Made by a program: the position numbers and the translations under genes. A stretch of DNA of 64,000 nucleotides, from contig CBDFKS010000007.1 of NCBI GenBank assembly GCA_965248905.1, forward strand, positions 372,001-436,000, written 5' to 3'. This DNA comes from CBDFKS01 sp965248905 (GTDB lineage Bacteria > Chloroflexota > Dehalococcoidia > Lucifugimonadales > JAGWBF01). The first letter of the stretch is position 1. Each line of letters begins with the position of its first letter. Shown piece after piece: positions 50,465 to 58,084 of the stretch. The notes beneath the pieces are model-generated. The model was given only the letters and a program-made list of their open reading frames with translations. It was not told where the DNA came from and did no database searches.

Positions 50465-51697
50465 ATGACTCAACCAGCTAAGAACGGCCGATATGCCCTT
50501 GAAGGGGTCCGGGTAGTGGACTTTACCTGGATCCACGCGGGTCCTTCCGCCACTCGAATCCTGTCCGACCAGGGAGCCGAAGTTATCAAGCTGGAGTCGG
50601 GACTGGTCCTATCCGTGGTGGGAGGCCCGAGCTCCCTGACCTCCCGCGGTGCTGGCTCTCGCCACAACTGGAATGCGGGAAAGCTCTCCCTGTCTATCAA
50701 CATGAAAACGCCTCAAGGCATCGACGTCGCCAAAAGGCTAGTCCAGGTGTCTGACGTGGTCACGGAGAATTTCAGCGGTAGGGTCATGCCTGGCTGGGGC
50801 ATGGACTATCAGAGTCTCAGGCAGGTGCGTCCCGACATAATCATGCTGAGCATGTCGGGTGTGGGTCGTACCGGTCCCTGGAAAGATCGCGTGAGCTATG
50901 GACAGACCCTTCAGGCGTTATCAGGTTTTTCTTACCTGACCGGCTTTCCAGACACAGACCCCAGCGGTCCTGCCAGTGCCTACAGTGACGCCATAGCCGG
51001 GATGGCCGGCGCACAGGCGGTGCTTCTCGCCCTCATCCACAGACGCCGCACCGGCCAGGGCCAATGGATCGACCTCTCACAGCTTGAGGCCCTGACCGCT
51101 CTGCTGGAGACCCTTGTCATGGAGATCAGCAACAACGGCCGGGCAGAGTCGATCCAACGGGCAGGCAACCGACAACGCTATGGAGATGGTGCTCCCCACG
51201 GCGCATACCGTTGCAAGGGGGAAGACCGCTGGGTGGCTATAGCCGTGTTTAACGATACCGAATGGAATGCGTTAACCCATGCTATGAGTGGTCCCAACTG
51301 GGCCCAGGACAAGCGCTTTGCCACCGTTTCTGACCGTCGCGCCAACGCCGACGATCTGGACCGTCTTGTAGAGTCCTGGACCGTGGGCTACAGCCCCGAA
51401 GACATCATGCAGAAGCTTCAGTCTGTTGGGGTGGCGGCAGGGGTCGTGCAAACCGGCCCTGATCTGTTGGAGAAGGACCCTCAGCTAGCGGAGCGAGGCT
51501 TCTTTCTTCGCGTCCCCGATGATCATGGCAATGAACGCATCATCGAGTCCGCACCCTATAAGCTGTCCCGCACTCCAGGCGGGCCCACCAGAGGAGCGCC
51601 GGAGTTCGGCGCCCACCAGACCTACGTTCTGCGCGACGTTCTGGGCATGTCAGAAGAAGAGATCGCCGAGTACGCCATCGCTGGCGCTTTCGATTAA
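50465..51697 (+). CDS. Class III CoA-transferase (CaiB/BaiF family)
   Basis: A 410-residue paralogue of the preceding gene. Motifs: GVRVVDFTWIHAGPSATRIL, AEVIKLESG, MLSMSGVGRTGPW, GQWIDLSQLEALTAL with the catalytic Asp, and DDPEDIM-like TVGYSPEDIMQKL. The two CoA transferases diverge strongly outside motifs and so are not a recent duplication. The tandem arrangement resembles operons for aromatic-acid, carnitine or oxalate-type CoA transfer; substrate unknown. Confidence 0.9.
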   Translation: MTQPAKNGRYALEGVRVVDFTWIHAGPSATRILSDQGAEVIKLESGLVLSVVGGPSSLTSRGAGSRHNWNAGKLSLSINMKTPQGIDVAKRLVQVSDVVTENFSGRVMPGWGMDYQSLRQVRPDIIMLSMSGVGRTGPWKDRVSYGQTLQALSGFSYLTGFPDTDPSGPASAYSDAIAGMAGAQAVLLALIHRRRTGQGQWIDLSQLEALTALLETLVMEISNNGRAESIQRAGNRQRYGDGAPHGAYRCKGEDRWVAIAVFNDTEWNALTHAMSGPNWAQDKRFATVSDRRANADDLDRLVESWTVGYSPEDIMQKLQSVGVAAGVVQTGPDLLEKDPQLAERGFFLRVPDDHGNERIIESAPYKLSRTPGGPTRGAPEFGAHQTYVLRDVLGMSEEEIAEYAIAGAFD

Positions 51698-51739
51698 TGC
51701 TCGATCTATTAGAGGATGAGGACTTCACCCCCACTCTAA

Positions 51740-51794
51740 CTCTCCCCCATCGAGGGGGAGAGAAAATAGATCCTTCCCCACTTGTGGGGGAAGG
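51740..51794. repeat. Two adjacent palindromic hairpins
   Basis: First hairpin: CTCTCCCCC (51740-51748) with GGGGGAGAG (51754-51762), loop of 5. Second: CCTTCCCCA (51772-51780) with TGGGGGAAGG (51785-51794), loop of 4. The first matches the element at 31046. They lie after the CoA transferase stop and could also attenuate read-through, but no T-run follows. Confidence 0.6.
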
Positions 51795-51868
51795 CCAGGA
51801 TGGGGGGCAAACTACACACCAAAACCTCGTTGACAGAGCGAGGGTCTGCTGCCAGACGCCCAGTGGCT

Positions 51869-52207
51869 TTACCGGGGTGGCCTCGAGCTGAGCGCCGGCC
51901 CCACCAATATGTCGTTGCCCTCTACTCTTACGGGGTAAACTATCAGGTTGTCCTCGGCAGGCATGGTGAGCACCTGACCGGTCCTGACGTCGAAGGCGCT
52001 GCCATGGAGAGGACATTCCACAACCTCTCCATAGAGGTCCCCTTCAGACAGTGCCGCTCCTGAGTGAGGACACAGCTCTTCAACGGCGTAGTAGTCGCCC
52101 TCGAAGTTGACCAGCAAGATTCGCTCGAACTTGCCGAGCTCCACCAGCATCGTCCGTCCCGGGGTAAGTTGGTCGGTCTGGGCAACTTTAACGAAATCTT
52201 CGGGCAT
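51869..52207 (-). CDS. Rieske-type [2Fe-2S] ferredoxin
   Basis: A 112-residue single-domain Rieske protein. The two cluster-binding loops are ELCPHSGAALSEG (Cys-Pro-His) and VVECPLHGSAFDVRTGQ (Cys-Pro-Leu-His). No transmembrane part, so it is a soluble electron carrier of the type serving ring-hydroxylating or other oxygenases. It lies 34 bases after its paralogue on the same strand. The partner oxygenase is not adjacent. Confidence 0.9.
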   Translation of the reverse strand: MPEDFVKVAQTDQLTPGRTMLVELGKFERILLVNFEGDYYAVEELCPHSGAALSEGDLYGEVVECPLHGSAFDVRTGQVLTMPAEDNLIVYPVRVEGNDILVGPALSSRPPR

Positions 52208-52241
52208 CTGAAGCCCCTCCGTCAGTAAGATGTTAAACGGC

Positions 52242-52562
52242 TTAGGTTGGGCTGGGGCCGACTAGGACCTGGTCTCCCGATACTTTGACCTGGTAGATGG
52301 TGAGGCCCTCACGGGAGGGAGGGGACAGCACCTCTCCGGTCCGTACGCTGAATGCGCTCCCGTGCAGCGGGCAGACTATCTCGTCGCCGTAGAGCTGGCC
52401 CCTGGCAAGACTGGCATCGGCGTGGGGGCATACTCCATCTATTGCGAAGTACTCTCCGTCTACGTTGACCAGCAAGATCTGCTCTTTTCCTATGCTCACC
52501 AGCACTTTCTGACCCGGATTCACATCCGCCGTCAGTATAGCTGGAACAAATTCCTCAGGCAT
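52242..52562 (-). CDS. Rieske-type [2Fe-2S] ferredoxin
   Basis: A 106-residue paralogue of the next gene with the same loops: GVCPHADASLARG and EIVCPLHGSAFSVRTGE. The ATG giving MPEEFVPAILTADV aligns with MPEDF of its neighbour, so it is preferred to a TTG five codons earlier. Two soluble Rieske carriers side by side are unusual and may serve one multi-component oxygenase or nitrite-reductase-like small-subunit function. Confidence 0.9.
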   Translation of the reverse strand: MPEEFVPAILTADVNPGQKVLVSIGKEQILLVNVDGEYFAIDGVCPHADASLARGQLYGDEIVCPLHGSAFSVRTGEVLSPPSREGLTIYQVKVSGDQVLVGPSPT

Positions 52563-52630
52563 ATTGTTTGCTTGCAATATCCTTACGCTGTTTTGAGTGA
52601 AGCTCGCGAAGGGTGCTACCAGGACTCGTG

Positions 52631-52924
52631 TTAGTCCAGCTTTCCTCCGTACATAATGGCCATCTTTTCCGCCATCCCTTCCTGTTGCTCCATGGCGGCG
52701 AGAGGCTCGGCTTCCTTGTCGATGATCTCTTTCCTGCTCATCTTCTCGTACTTGGCCCCAGTGGGGCTGCCCGACTTTATCGAGTTAATCATCGGGGCAG
52801 AGATCAGCCTTTGCACGGAGTTGCCACCACAGAGATTACATTGGGTTAGCGGGCCAGCGGCGATGCTGTGGCTCGCCTCGAAGGTCTGATTGCACTCATG
52901 GCATTTGTAGTCGTATCTTGGCAT
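52631..52924 (-). CDS. FmdB-family zinc ribbon protein
   Basis: A 97-residue protein beginning MPRYDYKCHECNQTFEASHS with a second pair in CNLCGGNSVQRL, which makes the CxxC...CxxC ribbon of the FmdB regulatory family. The C-terminus is acidic and helical (RKEIIDKEAEPLAAMEQQEG). The second ATG is used because it has AGGAGG at 9 bases. FmdB-like proteins are linked to formamidase and to amidohydrolase/urease-type operons; the downstream amidohydrolase-like gene is on the same strand about 110 bases upstream in transcription. Confidence 0.85.
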   Translation of the reverse strand: MPRYDYKCHECNQTFEASHSIAAGPLTQCNLCGGNSVQRLISAPMINSIKSGSPTGAKYEKMSRKEIIDKEAEPLAAMEQQEGMAEKMAIMYGGKLD

Positions 52925-52963
52925 GGTCATTTGCCTCCTGTGCCGGATCTTACTTCGGGGAGT

Positions 52964-53012
52964 CCCTCACCCTTTGTCCCTCTCCCATTGGGAGAGGGAC
53001 AAAGGGTGAGGG
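52964..53012. repeat. Perfect 23-bp inverted repeat
   Basis: Left arm 52964-52986 starts CCCTCACCCTTTGTCCC and is perfectly complementary to the right arm 52990-53012, with a 3-base loop. It lies between the FmdB gene and the amidohydrolase. A partial copy is at 55687-55725. Its strength suggests a strong terminator-like stem, but there is no T-run, and the recurrence points to a dispersed repeat. Confidence 0.75.
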
Positions 53013-53041
53013 CCAAAGGTTCCGCCTAGTTTAGCCGCCAC

Positions 53042-54304
53042 CTAACCCGCTATCGCCCTGGCCTGGGAAATCTTATCGTTCTTTACCTGGTCTTTAATCT
53101 TGTCGATGTCGAGATTATACAGCCTCGCCATGTTCCTGCCGAAGATCAACTCCTTGTCGGCGTCGGTGAACTCAGGATATCCATAACCGGCAATCAGCTC
53201 GTCGGGAATGACGAGCTTACGTAGAGCTTCGATCTGCCACTGAGGCGCACCCCATATGGGAGTATCCGTTCCCCAGCAGATGTGGTCGGCGCCAATGTAT
53301 CTGAGCAGCTTGCCCATGTTGTGGGCGAGGGCTACCGGAGTGTTGACCTGGAGTGCGAACGTGGTGCCCAGGTCTACGTACAAGTTCGGCCTTGGTGGCC
53401 TGCCTGTGTTCATAGCTGTTAGCTCGTCTATGTAGGGAAAGGCGGCGTGATAGACAACGAAATTCAGATTGGGGAAGTCCCTTATGGGCTGGTCAAGGTC
53501 CATGGGATGGACGTACTTGGCCATGGTCCAGGAGGCGGGCATACCCTTGTGGATGTGAATCTTATCGATCCCCAGCTCCAAGCACTTTTCCCAGAGGGGA
53601 TAGGCCAGCTTCTCGTCGTCGGCCCACCAACCGCCCCGGGATGTGGCATCCCAGGGATAGAGCTTAAGGCCAGTCATCTTCAACTCATTGAAGTAGTATT
53701 CAAGCTTTTCCAGATGCCCCTCTCGATTGGGCTCGACAGTTCCCAGAGTTAGCACTCGCCCCGGATACAGCTCGTTGACCTCTTTGCCCACCTCAACACA
53801 CTCTTCCGTGCCAAAGTAGTCCTGTCCGCCGAAATACTCTCCGAAGGCCAAAGTATTAAGGAAGGTTACATCGGTATCGGAGAGGTAAAAGACCTCCTGG
53901 ACCCAGGTGTCCTTGGTCATGTCGATGATTCCCTGGCTTCCGGGTACGATGTTCTTTCTGTTGCCGCCCACGCTTTCAAGGAAGTCCAGCCCTTCCGGAG
54001 ATGCGTCCTCATATCCGCCCTGGCGAAAGAAGATATGGGTCTGGTCATCCAGTATGAAGCCCGGACCTTTACGACGGCTGGCGATCGCTGATTCATCGAA
54101 GGCTTCTTCTTCCACCACATCGTATACGTCCATTTTGGCGGCCTTGTTCAGGGACAACAGCGCCGCCATAAAGCCCGTGTGGGTCTTTATGTACTCTCGC
54201 AACGGCATGCCCTTTCGCTGCGCATACTCCTCAAGGGAGGCCCTGATGCGCGGCCCTACATTTCCACCGAGAATCACGTTTATACCTATTTCATAATCGG
54301 CCAT
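53042..54304 (-). CDS. Amidohydrolase-2 family metal-dependent hydrolase
   Basis: A 420-residue TIM-barrel protein of the amidohydrolase-related (COG2159) family. Possible metal sites: LDDQTHIFF, HIHKGMPASW, VVYHAAFPYIDE and ICWGTDTPIWGAP. An N-terminal region of about 80 residues (NVILGGNVGPRIRASLEEYA) comes before the barrel. Such enzymes include aminocarboxymuconate semialdehyde decarboxylase-like and gamma-resorcylate decarboxylase-like enzymes that decarboxylate or hydrolyse ring-derived acids. No signal peptide. Substrate not assignable. Confidence 0.83.
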   Translation of the reverse strand: MADYEIGINVILGGNVGPRIRASLEEYAQRKGMPLREYIKTHTGFMAALLSLNKAAKMDVYDVVEEEAFDESAIASRRKGPGFILDDQTHIFFRQGGYEDASPEGLDFLESVGGNRKNIVPGSQGIIDMTKDTWVQEVFYLSDTDVTFLNTLAFGEYFGGQDYFGTEECVEVGKEVNELYPGRVLTLGTVEPNREGHLEKLEYYFNELKMTGLKLYPWDATSRGGWWADDEKLAYPLWEKCLELGIDKIHIHKGMPASWTMAKYVHPMDLDQPIRDFPNLNFVVYHAAFPYIDELTAMNTGRPPRPNLYVDLGTTFALQVNTPVALAHNMGKLLRYIGADHICWGTDTPIWGAPQWQIEALRKLVIPDELIAGYGYPEFTDADKELIFGRNMARLYNLDIDKIKDQVKNDKISQARAIAG

Positions 54305-54827
54305 AGCAGTTTGCCCTCCTTCCCATAGCGGCTTCCCACGGTAATGGCATAGGTCTAGCCGTCGGTAGAATTGCCCACATTATAGGCTAGAGAAGTAGTT
54401 TTTGTAAGGGCTTGCTGAATTTATCTAGGTCTGGCGATTGTTTTGACGAGCAACAAACAACCGCTCATGGTGAGCTACATCCTGAGCACAGCCGAGCCTG
54501 TTGCTTAGGCCTGTTGTCGAACCATGGGAGCACCCTTCGACTGGCTCATGGTGAGCGGAAATACCGGCCCGGCTTAAGGATCGATGGGAATCTGTCGGAT
54601 TTGTGCTGCCCATCATACCCCCAAACACCCGTCGGTAGAATTGCCCAGAGGTCTGGCGATTGTTTTGACGAGCAACAAACAACCGCTCCCGGCCCGGCTT
54701 AAGGATCGATGGGAATCTGTCGGATTTGTGCTGGTAGACCCGCCCCCGGCATTCCGCCTTGACCCCATCCTCGTACACGGCATATTCTATTGGCTATGAG
54801 TACCGAAATATTAGTGTGGAGGACATC
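54305..54827. other. Repeat-rich non-coding gap of about 520 bases
   Basis: No genuine gene found. The region holds three duplicated blocks at 54360-54733 and two copies of CTCATGGTGAGC (54465-54476, 54545-54556), the latter inside a copy of the dispersed CCTTCGACTGGCTC element. An open frame on the minus strand across it only translates the repeats. The start of the PPOX-like gene follows. Confidence 0.7.
54360..54733. repeat. Two copies of a three-block direct repeat
   Basis: Block A, CGTCGGTAGAATTGCCCA, at 54360-54377 and 54630-54647. Block B (40 bp, beginning AGGTCTGGCGATTG) at 54427-54466 and 54649-54688. Block C (45 bp, beginning CCGGCCCGGCTTAAG) at 54564-54608 and 54689-54733. In the second copy the three blocks are contiguous; in the first they are separated by about 49 and 97 unrelated bases. 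The copies look identical by eye, so the duplication is recent or under gene conversion. Not a CRISPR: no regular spacing. Confidence 0.85.
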
Positions 54828-55247
54828 ATGACCTTCGACGACGTTAGACCGTTCCTGGAAGCCAATCATAAGAGCGTTGTAACCACCTTTCGCAAAAACG
54901 GTGCCGGGCAGATGAGTATACTGCTCAGCGGCCCTTACGATGGCGCTGCCGCCTTCGTGGTTAGTGGTAATACCGCCAAGCTGGCCAACCTCAAGCGGGA
55001 CCCTCGCTGCTCGGTCCTGACGGTGAAGCCGGAATGGTCCGAATATGCGGTGGTAGAAGGGTCTGTTGAGATCCACTCACCGGACAACACCGATCCGGAG
55101 AAGCTTCGTCTTATGCTGCGGGACGTGTTCCGGGCGTCTGGCGGCGGCGAGCATCCCAACTGGGATGAATACGACCGGGCAATGAAAGAGGAGAGGAGGG
55201 CCGTCGTCATGGTCAGACCCAGCCACGTCTATGGGATGGTGAGGTGA
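54828..55247 (+). CDS. PPOX-class split-barrel protein (pyridoxamine oxidase/F420-like)
   Basis: A 139-residue FMN-binding split beta-barrel protein. DVRPFLEANHKSVVTTFRKNG, KLANLKRDPRCSVLTV and VEIHSPDNTDPEKL are typical of the PNPOx-like and F420-dependent oxidoreductase group; the ending RAVVMVRPSHVYG is also typical. The ATG follows GGAGG by 5 bases. Close family members reduce substrates with F420H2 or bind flavin. The cofactor is not settled by sequence. Confidence 0.82.
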   Translation: MTFDDVRPFLEANHKSVVTTFRKNGAGQMSILLSGPYDGAAAFVVSGNTAKLANLKRDPRCSVLTVKPEWSEYAVVEGSVEIHSPDNTDPEKLRLMLRDVFRASGGGEHPNWDEYDRAMKEERRAVVMVRPSHVYGMVR

Positions 55248-55273
55248 CCAATTGGCGATCACCCGCCCAATCC

Positions 55274-55612
55274 CTAAATGTCTAAGCTCACCAAGACCGC
55301 AGCGTTGGCCATAATCGTGGCATCCGAGCCGTCTTCAGTGGGAATTTCCAGGCCTCCCGTGACCACCTTGATGTGTTTCTGTCCATAGGGAAGTACACTC
55401 AGCACCTCATCCCCGTCCACGGCTCCGGGATCCGGGACAGCGATCGTGACATCGACTCTCATAGAGTCTGGACCCGAACCGATGGTCCTGGTGAAGTACA
55501 GACTATTGTGCCAGAGAGCATTGGTTACCGCCCTCTTGGCAGCCGTTGTGTAGTTCTTGCCGTGGAGGTCCACTCCCATCCCCATCTCTAGAAGGCATCG
55601 TTTCAGGGCCAT
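55274..55612 (-). CDS. Lin0512-type conserved hypothetical protein
   Basis: A 112-residue protein of the Lin0512-like family: MALKRCLLEMGMGVDLHGKNYTTAA, NALWHNSLYFTRTIG, and VDVTIAVPDPGAVDGDEVL. The first ATG of the frame lies 22 codons earlier, but the ATG at 55612 has GGGAGG at 7 bases and begins conserved sequence. The family has an alpha-beta fold and unknown function. It converges with the PPOX-like gene. Confidence 0.78.
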   Translation of the reverse strand: MALKRCLLEMGMGVDLHGKNYTTAAKRAVTNALWHNSLYFTRTIGSGPDSMRVDVTIAVPDPGAVDGDEVLSVLPYGQKHIKVVTGGLEIPTEDGSDATIMANAAVLVSLDI

Positions 55613-55686
55613 TGTTGCCACCTCCCTTACGCTGATTTGATCAAAGGCCATTAGACAACAGGGCGACATCAACGTCAAATTCGAGG

Positions 55687-55727
55687 AGACCCCTCACCCT
55701 AAGTCCCTCTCCCATTGGGAGAAGGAT
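55687..55727. repeat. Partial copy of the CTCACCC/CTCTCCC palindrome
   Basis: ACCCCTCACCCTAAGTCCCT then CTCTCCCATTGGGAGAAGG: the left arm and loop match the perfect inverted repeat at 52964, but the right arm diverges after 7 bases. Likely a decayed copy. Confidence 0.5.
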
Positions 55728-55805
55728 GCCGGAGGATCGAGTGTAGGAATACAGTAACATGGCTGAACGTCTCAGACTTGAGAAACGTTGAGTATCCTCT
55801 GAAGA

Positions 55806-55834
55806 TTGCGTACTTCTCACACAGAGGCTAGAAT
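55806..55834 (+). promoter_or_regulatory. Possible promoter for phosphofructokinase
   Basis: TTGCGT at 55806-55811 (3 of 6) and TAGAAT at 55829-55834 (5 of 6), 17-base spacer, about 80 bases before the start codon. Weak -35. Confidence 0.3.
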
Positions 55835-55916
55835 GGTTGCTGCTTTACAAAGAATCTCCGACGGAGGCACGAATCTTACAACGATGCTTCACCTTATGTA
55901 AACTAATGATGAAGAA

Positions 55917-57119
55917 TTGAGCAACAGAAGTAACGTTTTAGTGCTGCAGTCCGGAGGCTGCACAGCTGTCATGAACCGAAGCCTTGTTGGAGTGGTTCGT
56001 GAGGTCTTAGATCATTCCGGGTTCGGTGAGGTGTACGGAGCCGTGCATGGTCTCGGCGGGATTCTGGAAGAGGAGTTCCTGGACCTTGGTCGTTTGCCAC
56101 GTAAGGTGTGGAGCGTAGTAGCCAAAACTCCTGGGGCCGTCCTAGGCTCTGGACGCCTGAGCCTGCGCAACGAGGATGTGCCCGCTATCTTGCGAGTACT
56201 TGGCAAACACAATATAGGTTACCTCTTCACCGTGGGCGGCAACGACACGGCGGAGACAGCTCATCGAATCGTCGAGGCGACCAGGACGCAGGGGCAAGAG
56301 GTCACTGTCATACACGTCCCGAAAACCATCGACAACGACCTGATGGAGACCGACCATACTCCCGGCTATGGGAGTGCGGCGAGGTTCGTGGCCCTTGCGA
56401 CTATGGGAGCTGGTAGAGACACGGAAGCCATGGGTAAGGCCTCGCCGATCACCATTATGGAAGTCATGGGCCGGGACGCCGGTTGGCTGGCGGCCTCCGC
56501 AGCTTTGGGCAAACGCGATGAGATGGATGCCCCCCACTATATCTGTGTACCGGAAGTGTCCTTAAACGAAGCCCATTTCATAGCAACCATGGAGGAAGCC
56601 TACAGCCGTTGGGGGTTTGCGGTCGCGGTTACAGCCGAAAACGTCAAAAGCCTGTCAGGTTCTCCAGGTAGCTCCAATACACCCTATTACGTAGACGACT
56701 TCGGACATGAGTATTTTGAAGGGCCGGCCAAGTATTTGGCCCAGCTACTGAGTCATAACCTTAAAGTTCGAGTAAGGGACGAGAAGCCGGGCACTATCCA
56801 GCGTTCACTGATGACTTGTATATCCAAGACCGATGCCGCCGAAGCCGAATTGGCGGGGCGGGCTGCCGTTAACTACGCCTTGAAAGGTCACACCGACGCG
56901 ATGGTCACTTTGGTCCGCCAGCCGGGGCAAAAATATCAGTGCGACACCGGACTTGCCCCCTTGGAAAACGTTATGGGAAAGGTCAAGAGTATGCCCGACA
57001 GCTACATCGACGCCGATAATGGTCTGATGACTCAGGAGTTCCTGGACTATGCCCGCCCATTGATCGGAGCGCCTGTTCCCAGGTATGCCAGGTTAGTGAA
57101 TTCTCGTCTACGCTTTTAG
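55917..57119 (+). CDS. pfp: 6-phosphofructokinase, PPi-dependent type predicted
   Basis: A 400-residue PfkA-type enzyme phosphorylating fructose 6-phosphate. Motifs: VLQSGGCTAVMNRSLVG, TVGGNDTAETAH, HVPKTIDNDLMETDHTPG and EVMGRDAGWLAASAA. ATP-using forms have Gly at the two phosphodonor positions; here GGND and PKTIDND carry Asp and Lys, the pattern for pyrophosphate as donor. TTG is the only start, since an in-frame TAA lies at 55899. Pairs conceptually with pgk, apgM and tpiA. The donor is inferred from known residue rules. Confidence 0.9.
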   Translation: MSNRSNVLVLQSGGCTAVMNRSLVGVVREVLDHSGFGEVYGAVHGLGGILEEEFLDLGRLPRKVWSVVAKTPGAVLGSGRLSLRNEDVPAILRVLGKHNIGYLFTVGGNDTAETAHRIVEATRTQGQEVTVIHVPKTIDNDLMETDHTPGYGSAARFVALATMGAGRDTEAMGKASPITIMEVMGRDAGWLAASAALGKRDEMDAPHYICVPEVSLNEAHFIATMEEAYSRWGFAVAVTAENVKSLSGSPGSSNTPYYVDDFGHEYFEGPAKYLAQLLSHNLKVRVRDEKPGTIQRSLMTCISKTDAAEAELAGRAAVNYALKGHTDAMVTLVRQPGQKYQCDTGLAPLENVMGKVKSMPDSYIDADNGLMTQEFLDYARPLIGAPVPRYARLVNSRLRF

Positions 57120-57173
57120 TGCCTAACGCCGATAAATTATGGACTAGTACCCTAAAGATGGAGAGCATTTAAT

Positions 57174-57890
57174 ATGGTTGAGACGCCCGAGAGGGTTTTG
57201 CTGGTAACCCCCCATCCCGATGACGCCGAGGGTGGATGCGGGGGTATCGTGGCCACATGGATCAAAGAAGGGGCCCAGGTCTATTATCTCCTCTGTACCA
57301 ATGGGGACAAGGGAACTACCGATCTGGAGATGACTCCGGAAAAGCTGGCCACCATCCGTGAGAAGGAGCAGCTGGACGCTGCACGAGTTCTAGGGGTCAA
57401 GGATGTGACGTTCCTGCGCCATCCCGATGGCACTCTCGAGGATAACCGCCAGTTCCGTAGCGAGGTAGTAAGAGAGGTACGGATACGTAAGCCCGACGTG
57501 GTGATGTGCCTGGACCCGTTCAACCGCGCTCGCCATTCTCATAGGGACCATCGCGTGAGTGGCCAGGTTGCAGTGGACGCAGTTTGCACCTACGCTTGGC
57601 GTCGAATGTACTTCTCAGTGCAGATTGTGGAGCAAGGTCTTGAACCCCATGTAGCGAAGCAGATTTATTTATGGGGTAGCGAAGACCCAAACACCTTCGT
57701 TGATATAAGTGACACCATAGAGTTAAAGATCGAGACCCTAAGCAAGCATGCCAGCCAGTTGAGTGATCCAGGGAGGATTGGCGAGTTCGTGCATTCCCAT
57801 GCCCAGCGTATGGGTGAACAGGCAGGCATGCCCTATGCGGAGGGCTTCCGGGTCATGAGGTTCGAGCCCGACCATCTGCTAGTTGGATGA
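57174..57890 (+). CDS. PIG-L (LmbE-like) deacetylase
   Basis: A 238-residue zinc-dependent deacetylase family member with intact metal motifs: VTPHPDDAEGGCGG at the N-terminus and FNRARHSHRDHRVSG (His-Arg-Asp-His). Segments CTNGDKGTTDLEMTPEKL and EQLDAARVLGVKDVTFL closely parallel the gene at 37611, so they are paralogues. It lies 54 bases after pfp. Substrate unknown, probably a GlcNAc-type sugar. Confidence 0.9.
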   Translation: MVETPERVLLVTPHPDDAEGGCGGIVATWIKEGAQVYYLLCTNGDKGTTDLEMTPEKLATIREKEQLDAARVLGVKDVTFLRHPDGTLEDNRQFRSEVVREVRIRKPDVVMCLDPFNRARHSHRDHRVSGQVAVDAVCTYAWRRMYFSVQIVEQGLEPHVAKQIYLWGSEDPNTFVDISDTIELKIETLSKHASQLSDPGRIGEFVHSHAQRMGEQAGMPYAEGFRVMRFEPDHLLVG

Positions 57891-57912
57891 GTTCGGCATT
57901 ACGATTCAACGG

Positions 57913-57934
57913 ATCCAGCGATTTGTTGCTGGAT
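57913..57934. other. Hairpin downstream of the PIG-L gene
   Basis: ATCCAGC (57913-57919) pairs with GCTGGAT (57928-57934) across an 8-base loop. No T-run follows, so it is only a weak terminator candidate before the large lipoprotein gene. Confidence 0.25.
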
Positions 57935-58084
57935 ATGGTTCCGATCATGGTCTGCCACCTGCCAGCTTCTGTTTAAGGGCTACCTCGAATCAACGGAAAA
58001 CAGGCTTGGGAATAGAAGAATTTCACCCTTGTGTCTGGTACGATGATAGAGGCTTCTACGTGTAAGTAATCAAAAGTCTCCCAG

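Noticed and set aside
54360..54733. CRISPR array
   Set aside because: Repeats are of different sizes with two copies only and no regular spacers; no cas genes nearby.
54425..54778. 117-codon minus-strand frame across the repeat region
   Set aside because: Its translation simply repeats the duplicated blocks; no ribosome site or domain.
55906..55920. Four-codon leader ATGATGAAGAATTGA overlapping the pfp start
   Set aside because: The overlap could give translational coupling, but no ribosome site precedes it, and such short frames arise by chance.
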